A stretch of DNA of 64,000 nt from Flavobacteriales bacterium TMED123 (GCA_002170165.1 NHFY01000013.1:1-64000); one strand, 5' to 3'; counted from the stretch's first letter, positions 35,312 to 43,840 are shown. Program-made: numbers and translations. The notes: generated by a model from the letters alone, not told the origin.

Positions 35312-35457
35312 AACAATTTGATAGCATTTGGATTCTGTGGCTGATTGCCGTTTGTATTTGGAATTTTGGATGGCCAGAAGCACCTCCAGTTGCAGATGTG
35401 TTGGTTGCTGTAATCCTCTCTATTATAGCGTATCAAATAAAAAATTATAAAAAGTGA
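35308..35457 (+). CDS. Small 49-aa membrane protein
   Basis: A short open frame with two hydrophobic stretches: residues 6-21 (SIWILWLIAVCIWNFG) and 29-43 (VADVLVAVILSIIAYQ), separated by a WPEAPP turn and ending KNYKK. Its ATG overlaps the PAP2 stop (ATGA), and its stop overlaps the GTG of the phosphatase gene (GTGA), which strongly suggests translated, coupled expression. No family is recognised. It may be an accessory of the adjacent membrane phosphatase; the function is unknown. Confidence 0.65.
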   Translation: MKQFDSIWILWLIAVCIWNFGWPEAPPVADVLVAVILSIIAYQIKNYKK

Positions 35458-37031
35458 GGAAAATATTAGTAATTCTAAGCCTTCTTATTGGGTTGCAATC
35501 TTATTCCCAAAAAAAGCCAAAACTAGTTGTTAGTATAGTAGTAGACCAAATGCGTTACGATTATATCTATCGTTTCTGGGAAGATCTTGGAGAGAATGGT
35601 TTTAAAAAATTAATTAATGAAGGTCATTTCTTCCGTAATTGCCAATTTGGATATGTTCCAACTTATACTGGCCCTGGTCATGCTTCTATTTTTACAGGAA
35701 CAACTCCTGCAGTTCATGGAATTATTGCAAACGATTGGCACGACAAAAATTCTGGGAAATATATTTATTGTGTTGGAGACAACGAAATGAATATTATTGG
35801 TTTTTCACTTAAAAATACCGAAATTTCTGAAGATGGAAAAATGTCACCACACAACATGCTTACTACAACATTTGGAGATGAATTAAAACTTTTCAATGAA
35901 CAAAGTAAAGTTATTGGAGTTTCTTTAAAAGACAGAGGGGCTATCTTATCAGCCGGCCATACAGCTAATGCAGCATACTGGTTAGGAAATAATGGAAAAT
36001 GGATTAGTTCATCTTATTACATGCAAGACCTTCCTGATTATATTAAAAAAATTAATACAAATTCTATTTCAAAATATTTACAAGGGAAATGGGAGGTGAA
36101 TGGCCTGTTTTCTCATAATTTAGATTCACTACTATTTACAAATGGAGAAAGTGTTATTAAAAAAACACCTTTTGGCAATAGTATTGTTAAAGATCTCTCC
36201 ATTGAAATCTTAAAAAAAGAAAAATTAGGCCAAAGCAATACTACAGATATTTTAACATTAAGTTTTTCCTCTACTGACTATATAGGTCATCAATTTGGAC
36301 CACATTCGCATGAAATAAAAGACACATATTTACGATTAGATAAAGATATAGCAAGCCTTCTTAAATATATTGACAGTAAGATAGGATTTCAAAATACTTT
36401 AATATTTATCACTTCAGATCATGGTGTAGTTTCTGAGCCTAATCAGTTAATGAAGAGAAAAATACCTGCTGGATATTTTGATAAAAATATAATGACTAGT
36501 GAACTTAAAGAACATCTAATGAAAAAATACAATTGGCCTAGTAATAAAGAGGGGTCTAATCAATATATTTCAAACTTTTCAAATAATAATCTATACTTAA
36601 ATCATCAATTTATTTTAGATAATTTAAATGTAGGTATTGAAGAAATTCAAAAAGAATGCGCAAACTTTTTATTACAGTATAAATGGGTAAAGAACACCTA
36701 TACAGCAACCCAATTACATGAAAACGAATATTCTAACTCTTTTCATTCTTTAATTCAAAAAGGATTCAATCAAAAAAAATCTGGAGATGTAATAGTTAGT
36801 TTACAAAGTGGTTGGCTTTCTGTTAATTGGCGGAACGGAGGCACTACACATGGTTCATGTTATTCATATGACACACATGTACCTTTAATATTTTGGGGTG
36901 GAAAAATCCCAAAAGGCATAACGGATAGAAAAGTATACATAAGAGATATTGCTCCAACTATTTCTACAATTTTGGGTATTTCGTATCCTAATGGATGCAC
37001 AGGAAATCCTTTACCAGAAGTAACTCAGTGA
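35454..37031 (+). CDS. PafA-like alkaline phosphatase / phosphodiesterase
   Basis: A 525-aa exported metalloenzyme of the alkaline phosphatase superfamily. The signal peptide ends near residue 19 (LQSYSQ). Metal-binding and nucleophile motifs: VVDQMRYDY near 30, then the nucleophile Thr72 in PTYTGPGHASIFTG, LSFSSTDYIGHQFGPHS near 270-285, FITSDHGV and the late GTTHGSCYSYDTHVPLIFWG. This is the arrangement of PafA, the periplasmic phosphomonoesterase of flavobacteria that is not repressed by phosphate. GTG start overlaps the small membrane protein stop; its own stop overlaps the aroB GTG. Phosphate release outside the cell is the inferred role. Confidence 0.88.
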   Translation: MRKILVILSLLIGLQSYSQKKPKLVVSIVVDQMRYDYIYRFWEDLGENGFKKLINEGHFFRNCQFGYVPTYTGPGHASIFTGTTPAVHGIIANDWHDKNSGKYIYCVGDNEMNIIGFSLKNTEISEDGKMSPHNMLTTTFGDELKLFNEQSKVIGVSLKDRGAILSAGHTANAAYWLGNNGKWISSSYYMQDLPDYIKKINTNSISKYLQGKWEVNGLFSHNLDSLLFTNGESVIKKTPFGNSIVKDLSIEILKKEKLGQSNTTDILTLSFSSTDYIGHQFGPHSHEIKDTYLRLDKDIASLLKYIDSKIGFQNTLIFITSDHGVVSEPNQLMKRKIPAGYFDKNIMTSELKEHLMKKYNWPSNKEGSNQYISNFSNNNLYLNHQFILDNLNVGIEEIQKECANFLLQYKWVKNTYTATQLHENEYSNSFHSLIQKGFNQKKSGDVIVSLQSGWLSVNWRNGGTTHGSCYSYDTHVPLIFWGGKIPKGITDRKVYIRDIAPTISTILGISYPNGCTGNPLPEVTQ

Positions 37032-38017
37032 AAGAAATAGTTTCATCTGGTTATTCTGTTTGGATAGGGGACAGCTCTCTTTCTAAATTAGACCTTTCAT
37101 CTTATTCCAAAATTGCAATTTTAGTAGATCAAAATACTAAAAGAGATTGTTTATGTAAACTTCCAAAAATTGATAACTCTGTTATTATTGAAGTAAAATC
37201 AGGTGAAGACAAAAAAACTATTTCAACTTGTAATTTTATTTGGAAGAAACTTACAGAATACCAATTCGATAGAAATTCATTGTTAATTAATTTAGGAGGA
37301 GGAGTTATTGGAGATATGGGAGGTTTTTGTGCCTCTACTTATAAAAGAGGCATTAATTTCATTCAGATTCCAACTACCTTACTGGCAATGGTAGACGCTT
37401 CTATAGGCGGAAAATTGGGTGTGGATTTTAAAGATTTGAAAAATCAGATTGGAGTATTCAATAATCCTAAATCTATTTTTATATATCCTGAATTTTTAGA
37501 AACACTTCCTGAAAATGAATTGAAATCTGGCTTTGCAGAAGTAGTAAAACATGCACTTATTGCAGATAAAGCTTTGTGGAGCAAGATAACTTCTTTGCCA
37601 TTTGAGAACCTAGATTGGAAAGAGATAATTACCACATCTATAGATATAAAGAACAATATTGTGATATCCGATCCTTTAGAAAAAGGTGAAAGAAAAAAAC
37701 TCAACTTCGGACACACTTATGGACATGCAATAGAGAGTTTCTATTTAAAAAAAGGAACTCCTATTTTACATGGTGAAGCCGTTTTTATAGGGTTAATACT
37801 AGAAACAGAACTTTCCAATCTTTCTTTAGATGATAAGTTAGAGATTAAAAATTATATTTTATCTAATTTTTCTTTACCTCATCCTCCAAAAAAGTCAGAA
37901 TTACTTCCTTTTTTAGCTAACGATAAAAAGAATAAGGATGGAAAAATTAGTTTCTCTCTATTAAATCAAATTGGTGAGTGCTCGGCAGATCATTTATTTT
38001 CATCAGATGAATTATAA
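37028..38017 (+). CDS. aroB: 3-dehydroquinate synthase
   Basis: A 329-aa cytoplasmic NAD-dependent enzyme that cyclises DAHP to 3-dehydroquinate in the shikimate pathway. Motifs: SLLINLGGGVIGDMGGFCASTYKRGI (NAD site), IQIPTTLLAMVDASIGGKLGVDF, GFAEVVKHALI and the zinc-binding NFGHTYGHAIES with HGEAV. I chose the GTG at 37028 because it overlaps the phosphatase stop as GTGA and gives VKEIVSSGYSVWIG as N-terminus; a longer reading lies within the phosphatase gene. It overlaps aroA by 11 bases. Confidence 0.94.
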   Translation: MKEIVSSGYSVWIGDSSLSKLDLSSYSKIAILVDQNTKRDCLCKLPKIDNSVIIEVKSGEDKKTISTCNFIWKKLTEYQFDRNSLLINLGGGVIGDMGGFCASTYKRGINFIQIPTTLLAMVDASIGGKLGVDFKDLKNQIGVFNNPKSIFIYPEFLETLPENELKSGFAEVVKHALIADKALWSKITSLPFENLDWKEIITTSIDIKNNIVISDPLEKGERKKLNFGHTYGHAIESFYLKKGTPILHGEAVFIGLILETELSNLSLDDKLEIKNYILSNFSLPHPPKKSELLPFLANDKKNKDGKISFSLLNQIGECSADHLFSSDEL

Positions 38018-39188
38018 AATTTCTCATCTTACAAATGAGGTCAATTGTGAAATTGATTTGCCATCCTCTAAAAGTATCTCCAACCGATTAATAATTATTC
38101 AGGCACTTTGTAAAGATAAATTTCAAATTAAAAATCTCTCAGAATCTGACGATACTATTAGCTTACAAAAAGCATTAAACTCAAACAACAATACAATAGA
38201 TGTAGGTGCTGCAGGAACTTCCTTTCGATTCTTAACAGCTTTTCTTTCTACTTTAGAAAGAGAAGAATATATACTTACAGGAAGTGAAAGAATGAAGGAA
38301 AGACCCATAAAACAATTGGTAGATTCTTTAAGAAAATTAGGGGCGAAAATAAAATATATTGAGGAAGAAAACTTCCCGCCACTTAGAATTGTAGGAGAGG
38401 ATCTATCTGGTGGAAAAATACAAATTGATGGAAGTGTTAGTTCTCAATTTATTAGTGCATTATTATTAATTGCTCCAACCTTAGAAAAAGGTTTAAAACT
38501 TGAGATTATTGGGAAACTAGTTTCCAAACCTTATATTTCAATGACACTAAATTTGATGAAACAATTCGGAGTTCATCACTTATGGGAGGATAATATCATA
38601 TCAATTAAGAATCAAAAATATATTGGTAAAGATTATGAAGTAGAATCAGATTGGTCATCTGCTTCTTTTTGGTTTGAAATTGCGGCTTTATCAAATTATT
38701 GTAAGATAAAACTTAATGGTCTAACCCAAAATTCCATACAAGGAGATAAAAGAGTAATGGAATTATTTGAAAGTTTTGGAGTTCATTCTGAATTTGTGAA
38801 GGGTATTTTAACTTTAACTAAAAACAAAACAAAAAATATTCCTAATGCGATAGATTTACTTAAAAATCCAGATTTGTATCAACCTGTAAAATGTACGCTT
38901 TTTGGATTGGGAGAAGAATCAGATTTAACTGGACTTTCTACTTTAAAAGACAAGGAAACGGATAGAATAGAATCAGTTAAGAGGGGATTGCAAGAATTAA
39001 ATAAGAATAAAGAAGTTGAGACCTGTAAAGATCATAGAATGGCTATGAGCTTTTCACCTCTTTGTTTAATATTTGGAGAAGTACAAATAAATGATATTAA
39101 AGTAGTACAAAAATCTTACCCTGATTTTTGGAAGGATCTTGAGAAAGGAGGATTTAAAATAACCCCTTTAAATCAGATAGACAACTAA
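38007..39188 (+). CDS. aroA: 3-phosphoshikimate 1-carboxyvinyltransferase (EPSP synthase)
   Basis: A 393-aa cytoplasmic enzyme of the shikimate pathway that transfers the enolpyruvyl group of PEP to shikimate 3-phosphate. Motifs: DLPSSKSISNRLIIIQAL near the N-terminus, GAAGTSFRFLTAF, the SERMKERPI stretch, SSQFISALLLIAP, DWSSASFWFEIAAL and the C-terminal CKDHRMAMSF. The ATG at 38007 gives the proper N-terminus and overlaps aroB by 11 bases. The final 35 bases overlap the 3' end of the convergent HAD gene. This ends the ten-gene plus-strand run. Confidence 0.94.
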   Translation: MNYKISHLTNEVNCEIDLPSSKSISNRLIIIQALCKDKFQIKNLSESDDTISLQKALNSNNNTIDVGAAGTSFRFLTAFLSTLEREEYILTGSERMKERPIKQLVDSLRKLGAKIKYIEEENFPPLRIVGEDLSGGKIQIDGSVSSQFISALLLIAPTLEKGLKLEIIGKLVSKPYISMTLNLMKQFGVHHLWEDNIISIKNQKYIGKDYEVESDWSSASFWFEIAALSNYCKIKLNGLTQNSIQGDKRVMELFESFGVHSEFVKGILTLTKNKTKNIPNAIDLLKNPDLYQPVKCTLFGLGEESDLTGLSTLKDKETDRIESVKRGLQELNKNKEVETCKDHRMAMSFSPLCLIFGEVQINDIKVVQKSYPDFWKDLEKGGFKITPLNQIDN

Positions 39189-39843
39189 TCTCATATTTAG
39201 GATTTTCTTGATGTTCAATTTTTTTAGGATTAAAATAAACACCATCTATTCCACAGTTTTGACATCCTAAAACATCTACCTCTAGATCATCTCCAATATA
39301 AACACTTTCTTCTACACTAGCATTTACTTTAGAAAGTGAAAATTCAAATATTTTAGGATTTGGTTTCTTTACTCCAACTTTCTCTGAAGTAATAATTTGA
39401 TGGAAATAAGGGGTTAAATTAGAATGTTCTAATTTAATATGTTGCGTTTTGTGAAAGCCGTTTGTAATAATATGTAATTGATATTTGGATTGCAAATAAT
39501 CCAAAACCTCTATTGTATAAGGAAATAACTTTGTTTTTCTAGGGCAAATATCAATATAATCTTCTCCTATTTTTTCTGAAAGTTGAAAGTCTGTAATTTG
39601 ATATTGTGATAAAGTTTGTTGAAACCTATCTCTTCTTAAATCTTTTTGAGTAATCTTATTATCTCGATATAAATCCCAGAGTTTTTCATTTATATCTTTG
39701 TATTTTTTAATAAAATCAGCATAATTATTTATTCCAAGATTGGTTAAATTGTATTTTTCACAAATCTCTAAAAGGGTTTCGTGAGAGTTTGTTTCAAAGT
39801 CCCAGAGCGTTCTATCTAAATCAAAAAATATATGTTTTTTCAT
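39154..39843 (-). CDS. HAD-family phosphatase (YjjG type)
   Basis: A 229-aa cytoplasmic haloacid-dehalogenase hydrolase. Motif I is FFDLDRTLWDFE with Asp8 and Asp10, motif II is IITNGFHKTQ, motif III Lys lies in EKVGVKKPNPKIF, and motif IV is VYIGDDLEVDVLG. The closest characterised relatives are YjjG nucleotidases, which remove phosphate from pyrimidine and non-canonical nucleotides; this agrees with upp next door but is inferred. Its 3' end overlaps the convergent aroA gene by 35 bases. Confidence 0.88.
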   Translation of the reverse strand: MKKHIFFDLDRTLWDFETNSHETLLEICEKYNLTNLGINNYADFIKKYKDINEKLWDLYRDNKITQKDLRRDRFQQTLSQYQITDFQLSEKIGEDYIDICPRKTKLFPYTIEVLDYLQSKYQLHIITNGFHKTQHIKLEHSNLTPYFHQIITSEKVGVKKPNPKIFEFSLSKVNASVEESVYIGDDLEVDVLGCQNCGIDGVYFNPKKIEHQENPKYEISCLSDLKGLF

Positions 39844-39867
39844 CTGCTAATAATCAATCTTATGTAT

Positions 39868-40521
39868 TCAATCTTTTTGTCCAAATGATAAATCACCAGC
39901 ATCACCTAAGCCTGGTACAATATAGGATTGAGCAGTCATTTCAGTATCTTCAGTACCAATCCAAAGTGTACAATTTTTTATAGGAATATTTTCTTTTACA
40001 TAATTAACACCTGCTGTAGAAGATATAACAGAAACAATATGTATATGCTTTGGGGTTCCTCTAGTAAGGATTGCTTCCATAGCCAATACCATAGAAGATC
40101 CAGTGGCTAACATAGGATCGCAAAGTATTAGTGTTTTGCCTTCCAGATTAGGAGATGCCATGTATTCAATCTTGATTTCGAATTTACCTCCCGTACTGTG
40201 TTTTCTGTAAGCAGAAATAAAGGCATTATCTGAGCTGTCAAAATAATTTAACATTCCTTGATGTAATGGCAGTCCAGCCCTTAGAATAGTGGCAAGTACC
40301 GGCTTTTCTGTCATCAACCTTTCGGTAGTAATGCCAAGTGGAGTTGTTATTTCTTGATTTTGATACTCCAATTTTTTACTGATTTCATAAGCAAAAATCT
40401 CTCCTATTCTCTCTATATTTCTTCTAAAACGCATGGCGTCATTTTGAATATTCACATCCCTAATTTCACTGATGAAATGGTTAAATATGGTGTTTACTTT
40501 TCCTAAATTGATTATTTCCAT
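39868..40521 (-). CDS. upp: Uracil phosphoribosyltransferase
   Basis: A 217-aa cytoplasmic salvage enzyme that makes UMP from uracil and PRPP. Family stretches: TRRFRRNIERIGEIFAYEIS-like helix, PVLATILRAGLPLHQGML, the PRPP-binding ILCDPMLATGSSMVLAME, and the C-terminal YIVPGLGDAGDLSFG that binds uracil. It overlaps the upstream FemAB-like gene by 10 bases and is followed by the HAD phosphatase gene after 24 bases, all on the minus strand. Confidence 0.96.
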   Translation of the reverse strand: MEIINLGKVNTIFNHFISEIRDVNIQNDAMRFRRNIERIGEIFAYEISKKLEYQNQEITTPLGITTERLMTEKPVLATILRAGLPLHQGMLNYFDSSDNAFISAYRKHSTGGKFEIKIEYMASPNLEGKTLILCDPMLATGSSMVLAMEAILTRGTPKHIHIVSVISSTAGVNYVKENIPIKNCTLWIGTEDTEMTAQSYIVPGLGDAGDLSFGQKD

Positions 40522-41372
40522 ACTTTTCTCTTTATAATATAATATGGTTTTTTTGCTGCACCAAATGAAGCATAAAATCTTGCTAATGAAGGAATCATTG
40601 ATCCTTCAAAGTCCAAAATTAAAGAATCTTGCTTATATTTTTCAATATAAGTGTCAATTAGTAAATGATTTGCCCCCACTTTTTTTGCATAAGTATTTGA
40701 TGCTGCAAAAAGATAAATTGATCGTTTGAAACAATTACTAAAAAAAGCGGCACTAATCAATTCATCATCTTTGAAAATTCCATAACAATTTCCTTTTTGC
40801 TTTTCTTTAACCTTTTCTAGTAAATTACTCAGAACAGAATAACTCTTCTCATTCATCTCCTTAACCTCCTTCCCTTTATTTGCTTTAAAAAGTTGAATCA
40901 ATGACTGAGTTGAACAAGTTTTGATTATCAGCTGCTTTTTTCTTGCTTTCTTTATGTTCCTTTTGGTATTTTGAGAATATTTTTCTCGAATATTTTCAAT
41001 AACAGCCGAAATATCTAGTTCAAAATTGTCTTTTGTTTTAGCATAGTTTGAATTGTTATGTGCTTGCAAACTTCTTAACCATATTTTTTTTGGGATTCGT
41101 GACAGAAAATCTTCAAATTTTACACTATTATCAGATGAGAAAAGACCTAATTGTTGAGTGAATAATGGTTGTGAAATATAGGAAATAGCCAATATCTTTT
41201 TAATTGGTAATGGAAAAACTGCTTTATAATTATCCTGAATTAAGGCTTTCCAATTTGGCGCAACAATATCTAAATACCAAGAATAAGCATAAATCTTAGC
41301 ACACTTAGATTGCTCCAAACAATTGTTCCACTTTTGTTTGTCAATCTCTTTATTTTCAAATAGCTTGATCAC
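40512..41372 (-). CDS. FemAB/GNAT-like acyltransferase
   Basis: A 286-aa cytoplasmic protein with the FemAB-like GNAT fold: YAYSWYLDIVAPNWKALI near residue 29, then YSQNTKRNIKKARKK, and a C-terminal DDELISAAFF ... AASNTYAKKVGANHLLIDTYIEKYK ... DFEGSMIPSLARFYASFGA that is typical of the group. Relatives transfer aminoacyl or acyl groups, often in peptidoglycan or polysaccharide modification. The start is GTG, overlapping the deacetylase stop (TAGTG). Its place between a polysaccharide deacetylase and upp recurs in Bacteroidota as I recall it. The substrate is unknown. Confidence 0.75.
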   Translation of the reverse strand: MIKLFENKEIDKQKWNNCLEQSKCAKIYAYSWYLDIVAPNWKALIQDNYKAVFPLPIKKILAISYISQPLFTQQLGLFSSDNSVKFEDFLSRIPKKIWLRSLQAHNNSNYAKTKDNFELDISAVIENIREKYSQNTKRNIKKARKKQLIIKTCSTQSLIQLFKANKGKEVKEMNEKSYSVLSNLLEKVKEKQKGNCYGIFKDDELISAAFFSNCFKRSIYLFAASNTYAKKVGANHLLIDTYIEKYKQDSLILDFEGSMIPSLARFYASFGAAKKPYYIIKRKVWK

Positions 41373-42673
41373 TACTTTGCCACTTTTATCAATTCCTCAT
41401 AAACGGTTTGCCAACCTTTCCATTGTTTGAAATTACTAAAAGTATCATTATGCCAAAGAGAAATGAAAGTGCCATTTACAGCTTTCACCTCATTTACCAA
41501 CTGCTTGATTTTACTTAAAGATACTTGAGGATTTAAATTCAAATAGTATAAAAGTGTAGCGTCCATCACTGCAAAAGGATGCACCATTAATGGCAGAACA
41601 CTTTCTGTGTCTAGATTGTAAAAGGTAAAAGAGGAACAAATACTTGCCCGAAATCCAACTGCAGAAGCATAACCCATAGTATAATCATCTTTTATACCTA
41701 AATCCGCTAGATGATTATATGTTTCCGGCAATGTAAGTTTCAAGAAATGTTGTCTGCTTTTTGTGATCTCTCTTTTAGTTATTCCCTCTAGCCTGCCAAT
41801 TTCTTTAGGGAGTTTCTTATAATCTGAATTTGAACCATAAGAAGGGTGAACGCCTATACATGCAAAATCTGCCAATCGTTTTATGAGAAGTTGAAATTTG
41901 CGTTTAGTAAAGGAGGTATTCTTATCATTTAAGCCATAATCTCCCAAAAGAATGAAATAAATTACTTCTAAATTATTTGCTTTTTGCAATTGCAGTTGTA
42001 TATCATAAGTGTCATAGGGATCTTTTTCTTTGCCTAATAATACAGTCATTCTTTGTTTTACACCAGTAAAATCCAAACTAAAAATAGATTTCAAAAATCC
42101 AGCAAGCGAACGCACAAATCCTTTTTCTAAATAAAAATACGCATTGTCAATATCTATAGTAGATATAAAATTGTATTCAGGAGAAATAATTGGCAATTTT
42201 GGATATTGTTGTTTGATTTTTTCAATTAACATTTTTACCCAAATATTAACCACTGGTTTTTGCAAGAAATCATGCTTATAGGCCAAAGCATTTTCAGCTT
42301 GAAATCGTTGATGAGCATCCTTTACAAAAGGAAGGTATTCTTCATATCTGCTTACTAAATAAAATGAAGTAGAAAAAACGTCAAATGACATTGTAGCATC
42401 TGATTGTGCTTGAAAAAAAACAGGGAGATCATACTCAAATATCACATTTATGTCTTGCTGATTAATACCTTTTTCTTCAATTAACCCATAGCTCTCAATA
42501 AAAATCTCATCTGCAAATTGCTTGTTTGAATAATTTAGTTTAGCCCCTTTAAACTCTTGAAAGTTTCCTACATCATTTGTAATCTGAAAATGAACTTTAT
42601 AAATTTCATTAAAAAAAAGATTAAATATATACTTATGCCTAGCTGTAATTTGAGGTGTATAGATAAGCAACAT
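41372..42673 (-). CDS. DUF7033/polysaccharide-deacetylase-family protein
   Basis: A 433-aa protein without a clear signal peptide. The N-terminal part (LLIYTPQITARHKYIFNLFFNEIY) matches the domain that precedes Bacteroidota deacetylase-like proteins, followed by a NodB-like region with FISTIDIDNAYFYLEKG near 170 and IGVHPSYGSNSDYKKL near 300, equivalent to the Asp-Asp and His-x-Ser motifs of metal-dependent polysaccharide deacetylases, and a later FISLWHNDTF. It probably edits a cell-surface glycan, but the substrate is not known. It overlaps the FemAB-like gene by one base, so the two are coupled. Confidence 0.8.
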   Translation of the reverse strand: MLLIYTPQITARHKYIFNLFFNEIYKVHFQITNDVGNFQEFKGAKLNYSNKQFADEIFIESYGLIEEKGINQQDINVIFEYDLPVFFQAQSDATMSFDVFSTSFYLVSRYEEYLPFVKDAHQRFQAENALAYKHDFLQKPVVNIWVKMLIEKIKQQYPKLPIISPEYNFISTIDIDNAYFYLEKGFVRSLAGFLKSIFSLDFTGVKQRMTVLLGKEKDPYDTYDIQLQLQKANNLEVIYFILLGDYGLNDKNTSFTKRKFQLLIKRLADFACIGVHPSYGSNSDYKKLPKEIGRLEGITKREITKSRQHFLKLTLPETYNHLADLGIKDDYTMGYASAVGFRASICSSFTFYNLDTESVLPLMVHPFAVMDATLLYYLNLNPQVSLSKIKQLVNEVKAVNGTFISLWHNDTFSNFKQWKGWQTVYEELIKVAK

Positions 42674-42709
42674 TTCCTTTTCTTTTTTTAATCTTGCGAA
42701 TATAAGTAA

Positions 42710-42738
42710 TAAAAAAAGGCCTGCACAAAGGCAGACCT
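42710..42738 (-). terminator. Terminator of rpsT
   Basis: On the minus strand AGGTCTGC pairs with GCAGGCCT (8 bp with one G-U pair, 42731-42738 and 42717-42724) and is followed by seven Ts. It lies 25 bases after the rpsT stop. Confidence 0.85.
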
Positions 42739-42762
42739 ATTTATTCGATTACCGAAAAACTT

Positions 42763-43017
42763 TTATTTCAAAGCATTAATATGTTTTGCTAATTTCGATT
42801 TTAAATTAGAAGCTTTATTTTTGTGAATAATATTTCTCTTAGCCAATTTATCCAACATAGCTACTACATTAGGAAAAAATGCTGTAGCTTCCTTTTTGGA
42901 ACTTAATGCTTTTAACTTTCTCACTGCATTTCTTGCAGTTTTATGAAAGTATTTATTAAAAAATCTTCTTTTTTCAGATTGTCTTATTCGTTTTATTGCA
43001 GATTTATGATTTGCCAT
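42763..43017 (-). CDS. rpsT: 30S ribosomal protein S20
   Basis: An 84-aa basic protein that binds 16S rRNA early in 30S assembly. The sequence opens [34 protein letters not shown] and ends [12 protein letters not shown], the usual S20 pattern with its helical Lys/Arg-rich composition. It lies 16 bases after the tRNA-Glu gene on the same strand, so both are probably one transcript from the promoter near 43130-43160. A terminator follows. Confidence 0.97.
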   Translation of the reverse strand: MANHKSAIKRIRQSEKRRFFNKYFHKTARNAVRKLKALSSKKEATAFFPNVVAMLDKLAKRNIIHKNKASNLKSKLAKHINALK

Positions 43018-43033
43018 AATTAATAAATTTTAG

Positions 43034-43107
43034 TAGCCCGTAGGGGATTCGAACCCCTGTTACCAGGATGAAAACCTGGCGTCCTGACCTGACTAGACGA
43101 ACGGGCC
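43034..43107 (-). tRNA. tRNA-Glu (anticodon TTC)
   Basis: On the minus strand the acceptor arms GGCCCGT and ACGGGCT pair (first pair G-U), the T arm holds GGTTCGAATCC, and the anticodon stem CCAGG/CCTGG encloses TTTTCAT, giving anticodon TTC for glutamate. No CCA is encoded. It sits between a strong promoter and rpsT. Confidence 0.95.
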
Positions 43108-43129
43108 ATTATTTCAAAAAAACAGATTG

Positions 43130-43160
43130 CAAAACTATACTATTTTTCATTTTCAGCAAA
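43130..43160 (-). promoter_or_regulatory. Full Bacteroidota promoter for tRNA-Glu and rpsT
   Basis: On the minus strand a TTTG -33 element (43160-43157) and a TAGTTTTG -7 element (43137-43130) are 19 bases apart, the textbook Bacteroidota arrangement. Transcription would begin about 15-20 bases before the tRNA. Confidence 0.7.
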
Positions 43161-43173
43161 TAGTTAGATGTCT

Positions 43174-43839
43174 TTATTTTTCAAAAGAAAATTTGTAGCC
43201 CAATCGCTTGGCAGTTCTTATTTTTTGATTGGAATTCATTTCCAGTATTTGATAAACAGAAACTACATTAACATCACTTATATTAGGGGTTTGTAAATCA
43301 AAATTCAAAGCATAAATCATGGCTGAGTTAATAATCTTATCTAGCGTATCCTTATTAATTTGCTGATTAACAAAATCCTTAAACAAAAATCCTAATTGCT
43401 TGTCGCCTTCAACAAAGAAATGGGCATCTTTATTGATAAAAATTCTGGCGATTAAATAACCTTCATCATTCATTCGATTATACTTTAACGAATCGGACAA
43501 AAAATTATAAATATGTATAACGCCACAGAAACTTCTTAGCTTATCTTCTTTTACATATTTGGTTTTATGAATCGAATGTCCTTCTGGAAAATCGAAAACA
43601 TTGGAGTGCATATGAAAAACAAGCGTATCTCCAGAAAATTTTAATTGAGCCTCAAATTTACCTTTTGAAGAATAAAGCACTTTTATACATTTATCTTCTT
43701 TGCTAATTTGTTTGGATAAACGTTCAGCTTTTGATTTTAATAATTTTTGTAAACTGGTGAAAACTACTTGTGTTTTCCGGCACACATCTTGCTTAGTGCA
43801 TGATTTTTGCTTTAAAAGATCTAAAATCTCCTTTTCCAT
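43174..43839 (-). CDS. Conserved-looking hypothetical protein after proS
   Basis: A 221-aa cytoplasmic protein I do not recognise. It starts ATG at 43839, 1 base after the proS stop; a longer reading would overlap proS. The N-terminus is a Lys-rich helix (EKEILDLLKQKSCTKQDVC). The middle has VFHMHSNVFDFPEGHSIHKTKYV and IHIYNFLSDSLKYNRMNDEGYLIARIFINKD; the C-terminus ends with KRLGYKFSFEK. No enzyme motif is obvious. The tight link to proS suggests co-expression only. Confidence 0.7.
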   Translation of the reverse strand: MEKEILDLLKQKSCTKQDVCRKTQVVFTSLQKLLKSKAERLSKQISKEDKCIKVLYSSKGKFEAQLKFSGDTLVFHMHSNVFDFPEGHSIHKTKYVKEDKLRSFCGVIHIYNFLSDSLKYNRMNDEGYLIARIFINKDAHFFVEGDKQLGFLFKDFVNQQINKDTLDKIINSAMIYALNFDLQTPNISDVNVVSVYQILEMNSNQKIRTAKRLGYKFSFEK

Positions 43840-43840
43840 T

